DNA of 64,000 bases from Bin87 sp965115825 (GCA_965115825.1 OZ220464.1:1860001-1924000), one strand, 5' to 3'; numbered from the stretch's first letter, positions 51,657 through 60,281 are shown. Notes: a model not told the origin generated them from the letters alone. Program-made: numbers and translations.

Positions 51657-53480
51657 ATGAAATTGATAAGCGTACGTGTGCAAAACTACAAATCGGTAGA
51701 CGATTCAGGCGAATTTTCAGTGCGGGACCTTACCTGCCTCGCCGGCAAGAACGAGTCAGGGAAAACCGCGCTGATGGAAGCACTGCGCCGACTCAATCCT
51801 GTAGAAGGAGCATCGGAACAAAACTATAACCCGCTGCTCGAATATCCTCGGAAGCGGTACAGCTCCCAGCGCGAGTACGACGACCCGGTGCTGACTACCA
51901 AATGGGAACTATCCGGTGTAGACATCGCCGAAGTGGAGGAAACCCTTGGCAAAGGCGCCGTAGGAGACCCCATCATCACAGTCTCACGCGGGTACGACAA
52001 CGTGCAAGCATTAGACGTGCAAATCACTGAAACGAAAAAAATCGTGGAACATATACGCTCCAGCAAAAACGAAGACGGAACGCCTAATGAAGACCCAGAA
52101 CAAACAGCACGCAATGTTCTCGCCGAACGGGTCCCTAAATTCCTGTATTTCCCGAACTACGGAACCCTTCCCGGCAAGGTGTCCGTCGACCAAGCCATCA
52201 ACGGTAACTACGGAGCCGAGGACGCCGAAAAGCACAAATACTTCGATGCTCTGCTAGGATTAGCAGGAACCAGCATTCAAGATCTGAAGGATACAGAGCA
52301 ATCAGAAGCACTAACGGCAAAATTAGAAGCAGTCTCAAACAGGATCAATGCCAAAGTATTCCAGTACTGGTCTCAGAACCACCACCTACAAGTCGCAGTT
52401 CAGTGCTATCACGCCAGGCCCAACGACATACCCCCTTACGACGCTGGAGAAGTAGTGGAACTCCGAGTGCGCAACAACAGGCACCAAGTGTCTACGCAAT
52501 TTGGCGCCAGGAGTGCCGGCTTCATTTGGTTCTTCTCCTTCTTGGTGTGGTTCTACCAGATGGAGAAAACCCACGGCTCCAACCTCGTCATCTTGCTTGA
52601 CGAACCGGGTCTCAGCTTACATGCGGCAGCGCAGGCCGACCTGCTTCGGTACATACGCAATGAGCTAATCCCGAAACACCAAGTGATTTACACCACCCAC
52701 TCGCCCTTCATGGTAGGTACCGCCGATCTCATGAGCGTAAGAACGGTCGAAGACGTAACCAGCAGTGACGGTACAACGCTTGGAACCAAAGTGGGCGACA
52801 AGGTGTTGAGCACCGACAGTGCGACCCTGTTCCCGCTCCGGGCCGCACTGGGCTACGACATCACCCAGTCACTATTCATCGGAGAGAACTGCCTCTTGGT
52901 GGAAGGTCCATCAGACTTGGTCTACCTCCAATGGGCATCGCAGCAACTGGCAGCGAAAGGCCGAACCAAACTGGATGACCGCTGGACCATCGTGCCCGCA
53001 GGAGGAATAACCAAGATTGGTGCGTTCGTCTCCTTGTTCGCCAGCAACCATCTCAATGTCTACATCTTGACGGATTACCACGAAGGCGACAAAAGACATG
53101 TCAAAGAACTGGAACAGCACAAAATGCTGTCCGACGACCGTGTCTTTACAGCGCCTCAATTCGCTGGGAAACCGGAAGCAGACACCGAAGACCTGCTCGG
53201 CTGGAATCTGTACCGTGAGGTCATTAACAGATGCTTCTGCCTCAAAAAGGATAAGAAACTCCCCGAAGAACAGCCCAACGGAAACACCGGCAGAGTAGAG
53301 GAAGCGACCAAAACCCACTTCCGGACGGTAGCCACCGAAGGCCGCGAATTTGACCACCTCAGCCCCGCTTTACACTTGCTGGAGAACGCAAGCCAGTTCG
53401 CAGAACATTCAGGAACAGCAATAGCACTCGACAACTTTGAGAAACTCTTCTGTTCTCTGAACAGGGTGCTTGACGCCTGA
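51657..53480 (+). CDS. OLD-family nuclease (ATPase + TOPRIM)
   Basis: The 607-residue protein has Walker A G30-K-N-E-S-G-K-T37 followed by A-L-M-E-A-L-R-R-L, an ABC-type signature region, I-L-L-D-E-P-G-L-S-L-H (Walker B/D-loop), and T-T-H-S-P-F-M. A C-terminal TOPRIM nuclease domain follows, with L-L-V-E-G-P-S-D (E416, D420) and L-T-D-Y-H-E-G-D. This matches class 1 OLD (overcoming lysogenization defect) nucleases of phage P2 type and GajA. No UvrD-like GajB is adjacent, so it is not Gabija. AAGGAG lies 8 bases before the ATG. It follows the MNT-HEPN gene by 100 bases on the same strand. Confidence 0.9.
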   Translation: MKLISVRVQNYKSVDDSGEFSVRDLTCLAGKNESGKTALMEALRRLNPVEGASEQNYNPLLEYPRKRYSSQREYDDPVLTTKWELSGVDIAEVEETLGKGAVGDPIITVSRGYDNVQALDVQITETKKIVEHIRSSKNEDGTPNEDPEQTARNVLAERVPKFLYFPNYGTLPGKVSVDQAINGNYGAEDAEKHKYFDALLGLAGTSIQDLKDTEQSEALTAKLEAVSNRINAKVFQYWSQNHHLQVAVQCYHARPNDIPPYDAGEVVELRVRNNRHQVSTQFGARSAGFIWFFSFLVWFYQMEKTHGSNLVILLDEPGLSLHAAAQADLLRYIRNELIPKHQVIYTTHSPFMVGTADLMSVRTVEDVTSSDGTTLGTKVGDKVLSTDSATLFPLRAALGYDITQSLFIGENCLLVEGPSDLVYLQWASQQLAAKGRTKLDDRWTIVPAGGITKIGAFVSLFASNHLNVYILTDYHEGDKRHVKELEQHKMLSDDRVFTAPQFAGKPEADTEDLLGWNLYREVINRCFCLKKDKKLPEEQPNGNTGRVEEATKTHFRTVATEGREFDHLSPALHLLENASQFAEHSGTAIALDNFEKLFCSLNRVLDA

Positions 53481-53617
53481 ACTCCGTACCGTCAATTTTC
53501 CCAAAAAAAGAAACCGACCACAAACGAGAATACGGGAAAATTTGATGACACCAAGCCATAGCGCGGACGGATCCGGCGTTGGCATAATGAGTTTGACGGA
53601 TCCGCGGCCGCAAGGAA

Positions 53618-53641
53618 AAGGCCGCAGTTACCCGCGGCCTT
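53618..53641. terminator. hairpin after the OLD gene
   Basis: An 8-bp stem (aaggccgc / gcggcctt, 53618-53625 and 53634-53641) with an 8-base loop lies between convergent genes. There is no T-tract, so termination is uncertain. Confidence 0.35.
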
Positions 53642-53736
53642 CGGTGTGGGGAGAATGGTGGCGCGGCTACGCGGGCTACTCCATTACGTGATCTCAGGCC
53701 CTAAAACGGAACGCTACCCGAACCCATAGCCCATTC

Positions 53737-54102
53737 CTAAGCCACCTGCGGTTCCTTGAAGCGAAACCTGGGAACAAGCACTTTCCCAATCGGCAACCAC
53801 TCAACATAGTAATCTTTTCCGTTGTCCACTCGCAGGGGTACGCCTCTTTCCAACTGGCGCATCAGGTCAGCGCCGGCCTCGGTGTAGTGGTCGTTACCGT
53901 AGCAGCCTGCGCTATGAACGGTGCAGTGCAACGGTTCCGCGACAGCCTCAGCCCAGACACTCGTAGCCAGCGGGTTCTCCGCCACATGGTCCGCTGCCAT
54001 CGCCGCCCTGATCACCTTCGCCATGCAGGAAAAGCCCTGTCTGCGTACCTTTTCCCTCGCCTCGTCCGCATAGTCGCCTTTTCCGACCCCGAAGAATTGC
54101 AT
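53737..54102 (-). CDS. hypothetical protein
   Basis: The 121-residue product, on the opposite strand to nearly all intact island genes, is a soluble alpha/beta protein. It has V-I-R-A-A-M-A-A-D-H-V-A-E-N and a late strand region Y-Y-V-E-W-L-P-I-G-K-V-L-V-P-R-F. I do not recognise it. A GGAG lies about 10 bases before the ATG. It diverges from the XRE regulator, so it could be its target, but nothing else supports a link. Confidence 0.55.
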   Translation of the reverse strand: MQFFGVGKGDYADEAREKVRRQGFSCMAKVIRAAMAADHVAENPLATSVWAEAVAEPLHCTVHSAGCYGNDHYTEAGADLMRQLERGVPLRVDNGKDYYVEWLPIGKVLVPRFRFKEPQVA

Positions 54103-54253
54103 CGTATCCCGCTCCGCGTGCTACACTGATTGCACTATTCCGTTGCGCTACGCCGCCGTCGGAACCATCACCGGACGAACCGGGCCGTCAATGCAGACGA
54201 TGTAAAATGCCGCATTAGAATATAGCAAACCCCAGCAAGGAGGTAAAGGCACA

Positions 54254-54682
54254 ATGCCGGAAAACCGACGCGAAAACGGCGACGCCGCGGCCGTTGCCGA
54301 GCACACTCCCAACATCGGAAACGTACTGCGCCGGTTGCGGGGCGAACGAACTCTGCGCAAGGTCGAAAACGACACCGGCATCCGCAACGGGTACATCAGC
54401 CGTCTGGAAACCGGCGCCAGCAGGCCAGGCGTCAAGACGTTGACCCGCCTGGCCGCCTACTATGGCGTCAACGCCCGCAACCTGCTCTGGCAAGCCGGCT
54501 TGGTCAAGGACGAACACCTGAACCCGGAATACGACAACGACGACGTGGAGCGCAGCTATCGCTTCCTGCTGGACGACCCCAGGCTGAAAGCCTACGCCAA
54601 GCCGGAAGAGCCCCTGCCGATGGAAGCCAAGCGGTTTGTAGTGGAAATCTACCAGACCTTCGCCGGCAAGCAACTGCTGTAG
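54254..54682 (+). CDS. XRE-family HTH transcriptional regulator
   Basis: The 142-residue protein has a Cro/CI-type HTH around residues 20-75: G-N-V-L-R-R-L-R-G, T-L-R-K-V-E-N-D-T-G-I then G-Y-I-S-R-L-E-T-G-A-S-R-P (the recognition helix), and L-T-R-L-A-A-Y-Y. A helical C-terminal part follows. AAGGAGG lies 9-10 bases before the ATG. It directly precedes the second MNT-HEPN gene (32-base gap) and probably controls it, as XRE antitoxins control toxin operons. Confidence 0.85.
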   Translation: MPENRRENGDAAAVAEHTPNIGNVLRRLRGERTLRKVENDTGIRNGYISRLETGASRPGVKTLTRLAAYYGVNARNLLWQAGLVKDEHLNPEYDNDDVERSYRFLLDDPRLKAYAKPEEPLPMEAKRFVVEIYQTFAGKQLL

Positions 54683-54714
54683 CAACCTGTTTCAAGCCGA
54701 CGCCGGAGACACCA

Positions 54715-55578
54715 ATGGCTCGCGCAACGCATCATCAAGGCAACCCGGACGCCGTAGGATTGGCGGTGGCCAAGGCGGCGCAGGACGCCGTAGCGCCCGA
54801 CACCGTGATACTGTTCGGGTCCCGTGCCCGTGGAGACAACCGTCCAGACTCGGACGTTGACTTGATGGTAGTGGCTAACGGCAGCGCGCTCACCGCAATG
54901 ACAACTGCCCGCAACGCTGCCAAAGCCTACTTTGAGGCACACCCGCCGCGCCTGGGCATCGACGTGGTGCCAATGAAAAGAGAAAGTTTTGAGTACGCGC
55001 GGCGGGCCAGAAACCACGTGGCGGGCCAAGCCGCCAAAGAGGGAATCATCATGAACGACCAAGAGCTAGCGTCCAACAGTCAGCACGATGACGGATACCC
55101 AGCATCTTGGCCTGACGTGAAGGAAAGGCTGCAAGCCGCTTACCGGCAGATCAGCACCTTTAACAGGATGATGGAAGCGGGCGATTTTCCACAGGAGGAC
55201 TACGGCTTTCACGCGCAGCAGGCGGTAGAGAACGCTCTGAAAGCGTGGATGTCGGCAGCCGATATTGAATACGGTCGGGTCCACGACTTGGCGGATTTGG
55301 CGCGGCTCACCCTTGCCGACTCGGCGGAAACGCAATCGCTGGCCAGCGCGCAATTGCGCCTTTTGATGGCGTACACGACGTTCGATGACCTCGCACATCC
55401 CAGTGGGTACGACAACTGGCTAACGTTGTACGCGGCCTTCTACCGGTACAGCGGAACCACCTTTCGCATGAGTGAGCTGGATCAGGCAGCGTTTCGCCAA
55501 GAGATAAACCTGGCGGTGCACACTTTCATCAACCGAGCCTACGAGCTGACCGGAACCGCGCCGTCAGACCTATCGTAA
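54715..55578 (+). CDS. MNT-HEPN fusion protein 2
   Basis: The 287-residue protein has the same architecture as the one at 50601. G35-S-R-A-R-G-D-N-R-P-D-S-D47-V-D49 is the full nucleotidyltransferase motif. The C-terminal HEPN part carries Y-G-F-H-A-Q-Q-A-V-E-N-A-L-K-A-W (the classic HEPN helix of MNT partners) and R-V-H-D-L-A-D-L. The identical G-S-R-A-R-G-D core and matching domain order show shared descent, but the rest is diverged. The R-x4-6-H motif is not obvious in this fusion either. It starts just after the XRE regulator and ends 40 bases before the recombinase. Confidence 0.82.
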   Translation: MARATHHQGNPDAVGLAVAKAAQDAVAPDTVILFGSRARGDNRPDSDVDLMVVANGSALTAMTTARNAAKAYFEAHPPRLGIDVVPMKRESFEYARRARNHVAGQAAKEGIIMNDQELASNSQHDDGYPASWPDVKERLQAAYRQISTFNRMMEAGDFPQEDYGFHAQQAVENALKAWMSAADIEYGRVHDLADLARLTLADSAETQSLASAQLRLLMAYTTFDDLAHPSGYDNWLTLYAAFYRYSGTTFRMSELDQAAFRQEINLAVHTFINRAYELTGTAPSDLS

Positions 55579-55618
55579 ATCCGCCGGAAGTACGCTAGCA
55601 CCTTAAGTGAGGAACGCC

Positions 55619-57208
55619 ATGAAAGAAATGACGGAACCAACGCCGGTGGCCCTATACGCCAGGGTGTCCAGTGAAAATCAGGACGTCGAGCTGTCCATCG
55701 GCGCCCAGCTGGCCAAGATGCAGGAGTACGCCGACCGCAACAACTGTGTAGTGACCCGAACTTACACCGATGAGGCCATCAGCGGAAGCCGAGCCGACAG
55801 GCCCCAGTTCACCAAGATGATCAGGGAAGCCTCCGGCGGCAATCCACCCTTTCGTGAAATCTTGGTATGGAACTTCTCCCGGTTCTCCCGGCGGCTGGAG
55901 CACGCCGTTCGCTACAAAGGCGTACTCCGCGAGCACAAAATCAAGCTCACGTCCATCACTGAACCCAGCGAGTCCACGCCAGCCGGCCGCTTGATGGAAT
56001 TCTTGATTGACGGCGTCAACGAGTTCTTCATCGGCAACCTGTCCGAAGACGTCACCAGAGGCCAGCGCTACGCCCACTCCCTGGGCTATTGGATGGGCGC
56101 CAACGTACCTTTCGGATACCAGCGGACGTACGTTGACGACCGCGGCAAAAAGCGCCCCACGCTGGAGATTGACGAACCCAAGGCCAAGGTAGTAAAGCGT
56201 ATCTTCGCCATGGCTCTGGACGGCAAAACCTTGTTGGAAATCACCAAGACGCTGAACGGCGAAGGCGTCCCCAGCCCTAGAAAGAGCGATTGGGGCAAAG
56301 GCGTTGTACGGTGGATGCTGCGCAACGAGGTTTATACTGGAACCAATGTCAGAGGCAAACGGTCCAATAAAGACATTGAAATCGACCGCGTTCCCAACGC
56401 CTTCCCGCCGATTGTCTCGACGGAAGACTTCAACAAGGTGCAGGAAAAGATGGCATCAAAATCACGGGCGAATCAGCATCCCCGACGGGTAGCCAGCCGC
56501 TATGTGCTCAGCGGCCTGGTCAAGTGTGAAAAGCACCAGCGGGCAATGACCGCGCGTGGTTCCAACCTGAAATACGGCTACTACACGTGCGGTGTGATAA
56601 CCGAACAAGGCGCAGACAGTTGCGACACTCCCCGGCTGAACACCGGCAAGTTCGACCGTCTGATCGTTGGTACCCTGCTGGACAACGTGCTCACCGACAA
56701 GAACATCTGGGAATTGGTTCAGATGGTAGCCGACGAAGTGGACGACGTAACCCGCGAAGAGCAACAACGGCTGGAAATCGCGGAACACGAGCTTGCCGAA
56801 GTGAAACGCCGCCGTGCGGCGCTGCTGGACGCGGTGGAGAATCAAGCCTTGACCTACGCCGACGTGTCAGACCGGATGCGTGAAATCCGGGAGCATCAGG
56901 AAAAACTGGAGTACACGGTGTCAGAAACGCGGGGGGTGCTGGCGGAGCAGATGAAGATCACGGAGAATGCCGAGCGCATCGCCAAGTATGCCCGGAGCTT
57001 GAACACCTACCTGCGCGGTTGCGACATCGCCAACACCAAGGCGTTTATCCAATCCTTCGTCAAGGAAATCCTGGTCAGGCCAGGGAGCGCGACCATCAGA
57101 TACACGATACCTATGCCGCCGGATGGACCGGCGAAGGGCAAGGAAACCCAAGAACTGGCTCTTGAAGAAGAGCCGGTTCTGTCTTTAGTACTACCCGTTC
57201 AAATGTGA
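55619..57208 (+). CDS. large serine recombinase (element integrase)
   Basis: The integrated form has 529 residues. The resolvase domain has Y-A-R-V-S-S (catalytic Ser17) and S-G-S-R-A-D-R-P-Q-F. The recombinase domain has G-A-N-V-P-F-G-Y. A zinc ribbon (L-V-K-C ... Y-T-C) and a coiled coil (E-E-Q-Q-R-L-E-I-A-E-H-E-L-A-E) follow. The start at 55619 follows GAGG; the GTG at 55607 is upstream. The stop codon (57206-57208) lies beyond the CA crossover (57200-57201), so the last codon and stop come from host DNA. In the circle the gene continues for 53 codons. It catalyses attP x attB integration; an excision factor is not seen. Confidence 0.93.
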   Translation: MKEMTEPTPVALYARVSSENQDVELSIGAQLAKMQEYADRNNCVVTRTYTDEAISGSRADRPQFTKMIREASGGNPPFREILVWNFSRFSRRLEHAVRYKGVLREHKIKLTSITEPSESTPAGRLMEFLIDGVNEFFIGNLSEDVTRGQRYAHSLGYWMGANVPFGYQRTYVDDRGKKRPTLEIDEPKAKVVKRIFAMALDGKTLLEITKTLNGEGVPSPRKSDWGKGVVRWMLRNEVYTGTNVRGKRSNKDIEIDRVPNAFPPIVSTEDFNKVQEKMASKSRANQHPRRVASRYVLSGLVKCEKHQRAMTARGSNLKYGYYTCGVITEQGADSCDTPRLNTGKFDRLIVGTLLDNVLTDKNIWELVQMVADEVDDVTREEQQRLEIAEHELAEVKRRRAALLDAVENQALTYADVSDRMREIREHQEKLEYTVSETRGVLAEQMKITENAERIAKYARSLNTYLRGCDIANTKAFIQSFVKEILVRPGSATIRYTIPMPPDGPAKGKETQELALEEEPVLSLVLPVQM

Positions 57209-57225
57209 TTGCGCCCCTCGTCGTG
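57177..57225. other. attR: right junction of the integrative element
   Basis: The element arm ttctgtctttag (57177-57188) lies 11 bases before the core CA (57200-57201). The following aatgtgattgcgcccctcg is methylase coding DNA. Joined to the left end it forms a 48-bp attP with imperfect inverted halves centred on CA. Confidence 0.85.
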
Positions 57226-58818
57226 CAGTCGTTGCAGCGTAGCGATGGTGTCGGTCAGCGTCCGCCGCTCGTGAGGATCCATAACCCCGTGGTCATCCAG
57301 CGCCAGCGTCGGGTCGTCCCCACGCTCAATATCCGCCGCTACCTGGCTCATCAGCGGGTCAAAAGTGTCCGCCCGCTCCACCAGCGATATCGGAAACGCC
57401 AAATCCGCGTTGTCGTCCTCAACCCGTATCCTGACCTCCTGCCCGGCGAACATATCGCCCGCGTTGAACCGCAGCTGCAAAGCGTCGCCCAGATACACCG
57501 GCGCCGACCCCGATGCGTCGTAGCCCGCCCGCGCCGCCGCGTCAATGGCCGGCCGCGCCGCCATCACCCACGCCGCCCGCGCCAGATGCACCGCCACCGG
57601 ATGCGCGTCAATTCCCGTTACCGCCGCGCGCAAACGATCCAGCAGCTCTTTCGGTTCCAACCGCGCCGCCTCCGCCGCCTCCAGAAAATGCGACACCGCC
57701 TCCGCGATAAACGTCCCCGACCCGCAGGCCGGATCCAGCGCCCGCTGATGCAACGGGTCGTCAATCAGCTCCCGCGCCATCGCCCGCGCCAGCCACGCCG
57801 GAGTGTAGTATTCGCCCAGCGTGCGCCGTTCCTCCGGCGGAATGACCGTTTCATACAGCGCCGCCGCAATGTCCGGCGGCGCCTCCGGCCAATCGAACCG
57901 CGCTATGCGCCGGGCCAGCGCTTTTATCAGGCCCTCTCCGCCCACCTCATCCGGCCAGGCGAAAAAGTCCGACTCAATAATGCCGCTCAGCCCGGTAGCG
58001 TCCCGGAACCGCCGCCCTTGCAGCAAATCAGACGGGTCGTTTTCCGCCGCCTGCCGCAGGTCAATCCCGAAAGACGCCTGCACCGCCATCCCGATGACCA
58101 GGCTCAGGTAGGTATGCCGGATGAACAGGTCGTCCATCTCCTCCGGTTCCTGCGCGATTTCTCCCAACGCCGCCCTCAGCAGATTCTCCCACAGCCGCCG
58201 CTTCACCTTGATGGTCTCGTAATCCGCCGCGTCCGCATACAGGCGGGCCAGTGTATCAATGTCCCGCTGGTAAGCCGGACTTCCCGGCCCCAGGTACTGG
58301 GCCACATTGCCCCGGTCTGCCGCTATGCCTTCCGGCGATTGCAACGCACTGTCCCGCAGCCATTCGTACAGGGGCAGCCACTGCTCCGCCGATTCCAGTA
58401 CGAACCCGTAAGGCCGCGTCGTCCGCGCCGCCCCGGCCTCCGGCCAGCGCAGCAGCCAATGCTTCCCATCCGTCAGGATGCCCATACGGATGCCCTTGCC
58501 GGCCTCTTTAGACTGCTCCAGATAGTCGTCCAGCTGCTTCACGTTGGCCGGGTCCGGATTGAACCCGCCCGACGTGCCAATCCGCCGCTTAAACTCCACG
58601 AAAGTATCCAGCGCGGTAAGGTCAACCGCCCGCCGGCTCTCGTCGGATGGCGGATTCTCCTCAACAATCTCATCGCTTCTAGCCAGCCCCGTCAGGATGA
58701 AAAAATCCCGCGCCGCGCTGGTAATGTTCGCCTCTGCCTCAAAATTATCGTGCCGCCGCAGAATAGCCTCCGCGGCAGCCCGATAAGCCGGATTGCTGAT
58801 GTCCAAATGCGTCCCCAT
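57199..58818 (-). CDS. N6-adenine DNA methylase/restriction enzyme, 5' half
   Basis: The 539-codon fragment contains E-Y-Y-T-P-A-W-L-A-R-A-M-A, D-P-A-C-G-S-G-T-F (SAM-binding motif I) and an N-terminal helical region. It ends L-H-D-E-G-R-N-H-I then TGA, where the Trp of W-A-Y-Y-T should follow. The missing N-P-P-W motif is at 20052-21587. The start is at 58818 (M-G-T-H-L-D-I); the frame extends to 58935 but with a low-complexity leader. Without the 3' half it should not methylate DNA. When the island excises, the gene is restored. Confidence 0.88.
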   Translation of the reverse strand: MGTHLDISNPAYRAAAEAILRRHDNFEAEANITSAARDFFILTGLARSDEIVEENPPSDESRRAVDLTALDTFVEFKRRIGTSGGFNPDPANVKQLDDYLEQSKEAGKGIRMGILTDGKHWLLRWPEAGAARTTRPYGFVLESAEQWLPLYEWLRDSALQSPEGIAADRGNVAQYLGPGSPAYQRDIDTLARLYADAADYETIKVKRRLWENLLRAALGEIAQEPEEMDDLFIRHTYLSLVIGMAVQASFGIDLRQAAENDPSDLLQGRRFRDATGLSGIIESDFFAWPDEVGGEGLIKALARRIARFDWPEAPPDIAAALYETVIPPEERRTLGEYYTPAWLARAMARELIDDPLHQRALDPACGSGTFIAEAVSHFLEAAEAARLEPKELLDRLRAAVTGIDAHPVAVHLARAAWVMAARPAIDAAARAGYDASGSAPVYLGDALQLRFNAGDMFAGQEVRIRVEDDNADLAFPISLVERADTFDPLMSQVAADIERGDDPTLALDDHGVMDPHERRTLTDTIATLQRLHDEGRNHI

Positions 58819-59246
58819 CCCCCCAATTCTACCACCGCCCACCAACCAATCCACCACCGCCCACCACCAACCACGCCCCCTACCCCAGGCCCGGATTACA
58901 ACCCAGCAACAACCCCCCCATCCTGAAAATCCCAAAATCCGGTAAATCCTGATTCAGACAATCAACCCACCACCACCGCCCAACCCCACCACCCGCGCGC
59001 CCCTCCCCCCAGGAGCCGCCCCGTCGGATGCTATAATGAACGGCCAGCATCGCATCCGCTCACGCCGGCATCCCGCTCAGGAGGAACCGTGTCGCCGCTC
59101 AACATCGGCCCCAACATTCTGTCGTGGCTCCCACCCGACCAGATGAATTGCCCAAATATCCCCAAACTCGCCTATCGCCGCTATGCGGAACCCCTCCCGC
59201 TTCTGCTATAGTCCCCGCCAGCAACCACATTCAAGGAGACACCCCA
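58819..59246. other. intergenic region with a possible promoter
   Basis: The first 200 bases are CCACC-rich and low in complexity. A perfect extended -10 element (TGCTATAAT, the TATAAT at 59032-59037) follows, without a good -35. A 40-codon GTG frame (59089-59211; N-I-G-P-N-I-L-S-W-L-P-P-D) with GAGG upstream may be the start of a lost gene. I do not recognise it. Confidence 0.4.
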
Positions 59247-59711
59247 ATGAACAAACGCCACATCTTCAGGGCCCTCACCGCCATCCTCGCCTGCTCCATA
59301 CTATCCGCCGGCGCGATCGCCTGCGGAAGCGGCGATGCCGAAGACAAACTGGCTCAAGTTGAAAAAACCGCCACCCAGAACCTCGTCGACGTGGAGTTGA
59401 TGAAGGACCGATTAGACAAGGCGGAAGAAGCCAATACCAAACTCACCGAACGCCTCGACGCCCTGGAAAAGTCAAACCAGGAGCTCACGCAAAGTATGCT
59501 CCTGGGCGCTATGGGCGGCGGAGCGACAGACATGGGCGCCGCCTACAATGCCGCTTCCGAAGAACAGCGCCAGCTGGTGCGCACCTTCCTCGAATGTCCT
59601 ACGCTGTCCGGAATACTTGGAGGATCGGAAAAAGACGCTTGGGCCACTATTGAAAGCGGTGCTCAGAACCTCACGGGCCTTCAAGCCGCCAGCGCCCTCC
59701 TCTGCAACTAA
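59247..59711 (+). CDS. coiled-coil lipoprotein
   Basis: The 154-residue product has a signal sequence (K-R, then A-L-T-A-I-L-A-C-S-I-L-S-A-G-A-I-A-C) with a lipobox-like A-I-A-C before G-S-G. This fits lipid attachment on Cys26. A coiled coil follows, with heptad-like leucines (V-E-L-M-K-D-R-L-D-K-A-E, T-K-L-T-E-R-L-D-A-L-E-K). A C-terminal region has two cysteines (L-E-C-P-T; A-L-L-C-N). AAGGAG lies 8-9 bases before the ATG. It is probably an envelope structural or stress protein. Confidence 0.75.
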   Translation: MNKRHIFRALTAILACSILSAGAIACGSGDAEDKLAQVEKTATQNLVDVELMKDRLDKAEEANTKLTERLDALEKSNQELTQSMLLGAMGGGATDMGAAYNAASEEQRQLVRTFLECPTLSGILGGSEKDAWATIESGAQNLTGLQAASALLCN

Positions 59712-60281
59712 CCGACGCCACTCCCGGCGTAAAACAGCACAAAGCGCGTACTGCGCCTGCCGCCGCTGAATACGCCTGAATACACCGCCAACCTCCACTG
59801 CCGCAACCTGTCCGCGATACCGCCCATCTACTCAATCGGACGACCGTCGCCCCATCGGTTACGCCATCGGAGACCACGCTTCCCAGCCGGCCAGGATCGC
59901 CCGCGACCTGGCCGGCAAATTAATCCGCCATCTCCGCCTACAACCGTCCCCCCTGCGGCCCCGTCAGCAGCCCGGAAATCGCCGCCCACGCCAACGGCGT
60001 AACGCTTCACCGCCCCAACTTCAACGACGGCTACGCTACCCCTGAATCCCGCATCCCACCGGCAGCATCTCCGCCACCCCGGCCGGGCAGAGCCGGCCCG
60101 CGCCGGCGCTCCCCTAATTCATCGCTGCCACTGCCACCGGAGAACGGCATCGCTTCCCTGCTGCAACTAACCCGCATTCATGCCGGAGGCCGATCCCTTC
60201 CGATGCGGGAAGCCATAGACCGCCGTTGAGCGCAGACTTGGCTACTTGGCACTATCCCCGCCGATGCGGGAAGCCATAGGT
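59712..60281. other. intergenic region with short direct repeats
   Basis: No supportable gene is present. The 19-base ccgatgcgggaagccatag occurs at 60200-60218 and 60261-60279, 61 bases apart. Such pairs near a convergent stop might be a processing or termination site, or chance. Confidence 0.4.

Larger units (their letters stand above)
21588..57199. mobile_element. 35.6-kb serine-recombinase integrative element (defence island)
   Basis: The element splits an N6-methylase gene in frame. Its boundaries are defined by the methylase halves and by the CA core at 21586-21587 and 57200-57201. The 12-bp arms ctaaagacagaa (21599-21610) and ttctgtctttag (57177-57188) are inverted and equidistant from the core. 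It encodes its own large serine recombinase at the right end. Cargo includes a Dnd-like seven-gene operon, type III R-M, a SIR2 protein, MNT-HEPN proteins, an OLD nuclease and many decayed defence and IS genes. There are no capsid, terminase, portal, conjugation or replication genes, so it is neither a clear prophage nor an ICE. Confidence 0.88.

Noticed and set aside
51657..53480. Gabija system
   Set aside because: The OLD-type nuclease fits GajA, but there is no adjacent UvrD-like GajB.
21588..57199. The island as a prophage or ICE
   Set aside because: No capsid, portal, terminase, tail, relaxase or type IV secretion gene is present, so only an integrative element is supported.
57205..58926. 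573-codon + strand ORF opposite the methylase 5' half
   Set aside because: Antisense artefact. It was tempting as a recombinase neighbour, but it has Arg/Pro-rich content and no motif.
59089..59211. 40-codon GTG ORF resembling the start of an unknown protein
   Set aside because: It has a plausible ribosome binding site but ends after 40 codons, and no family is recognised. It is recorded only in the intergenic entry.
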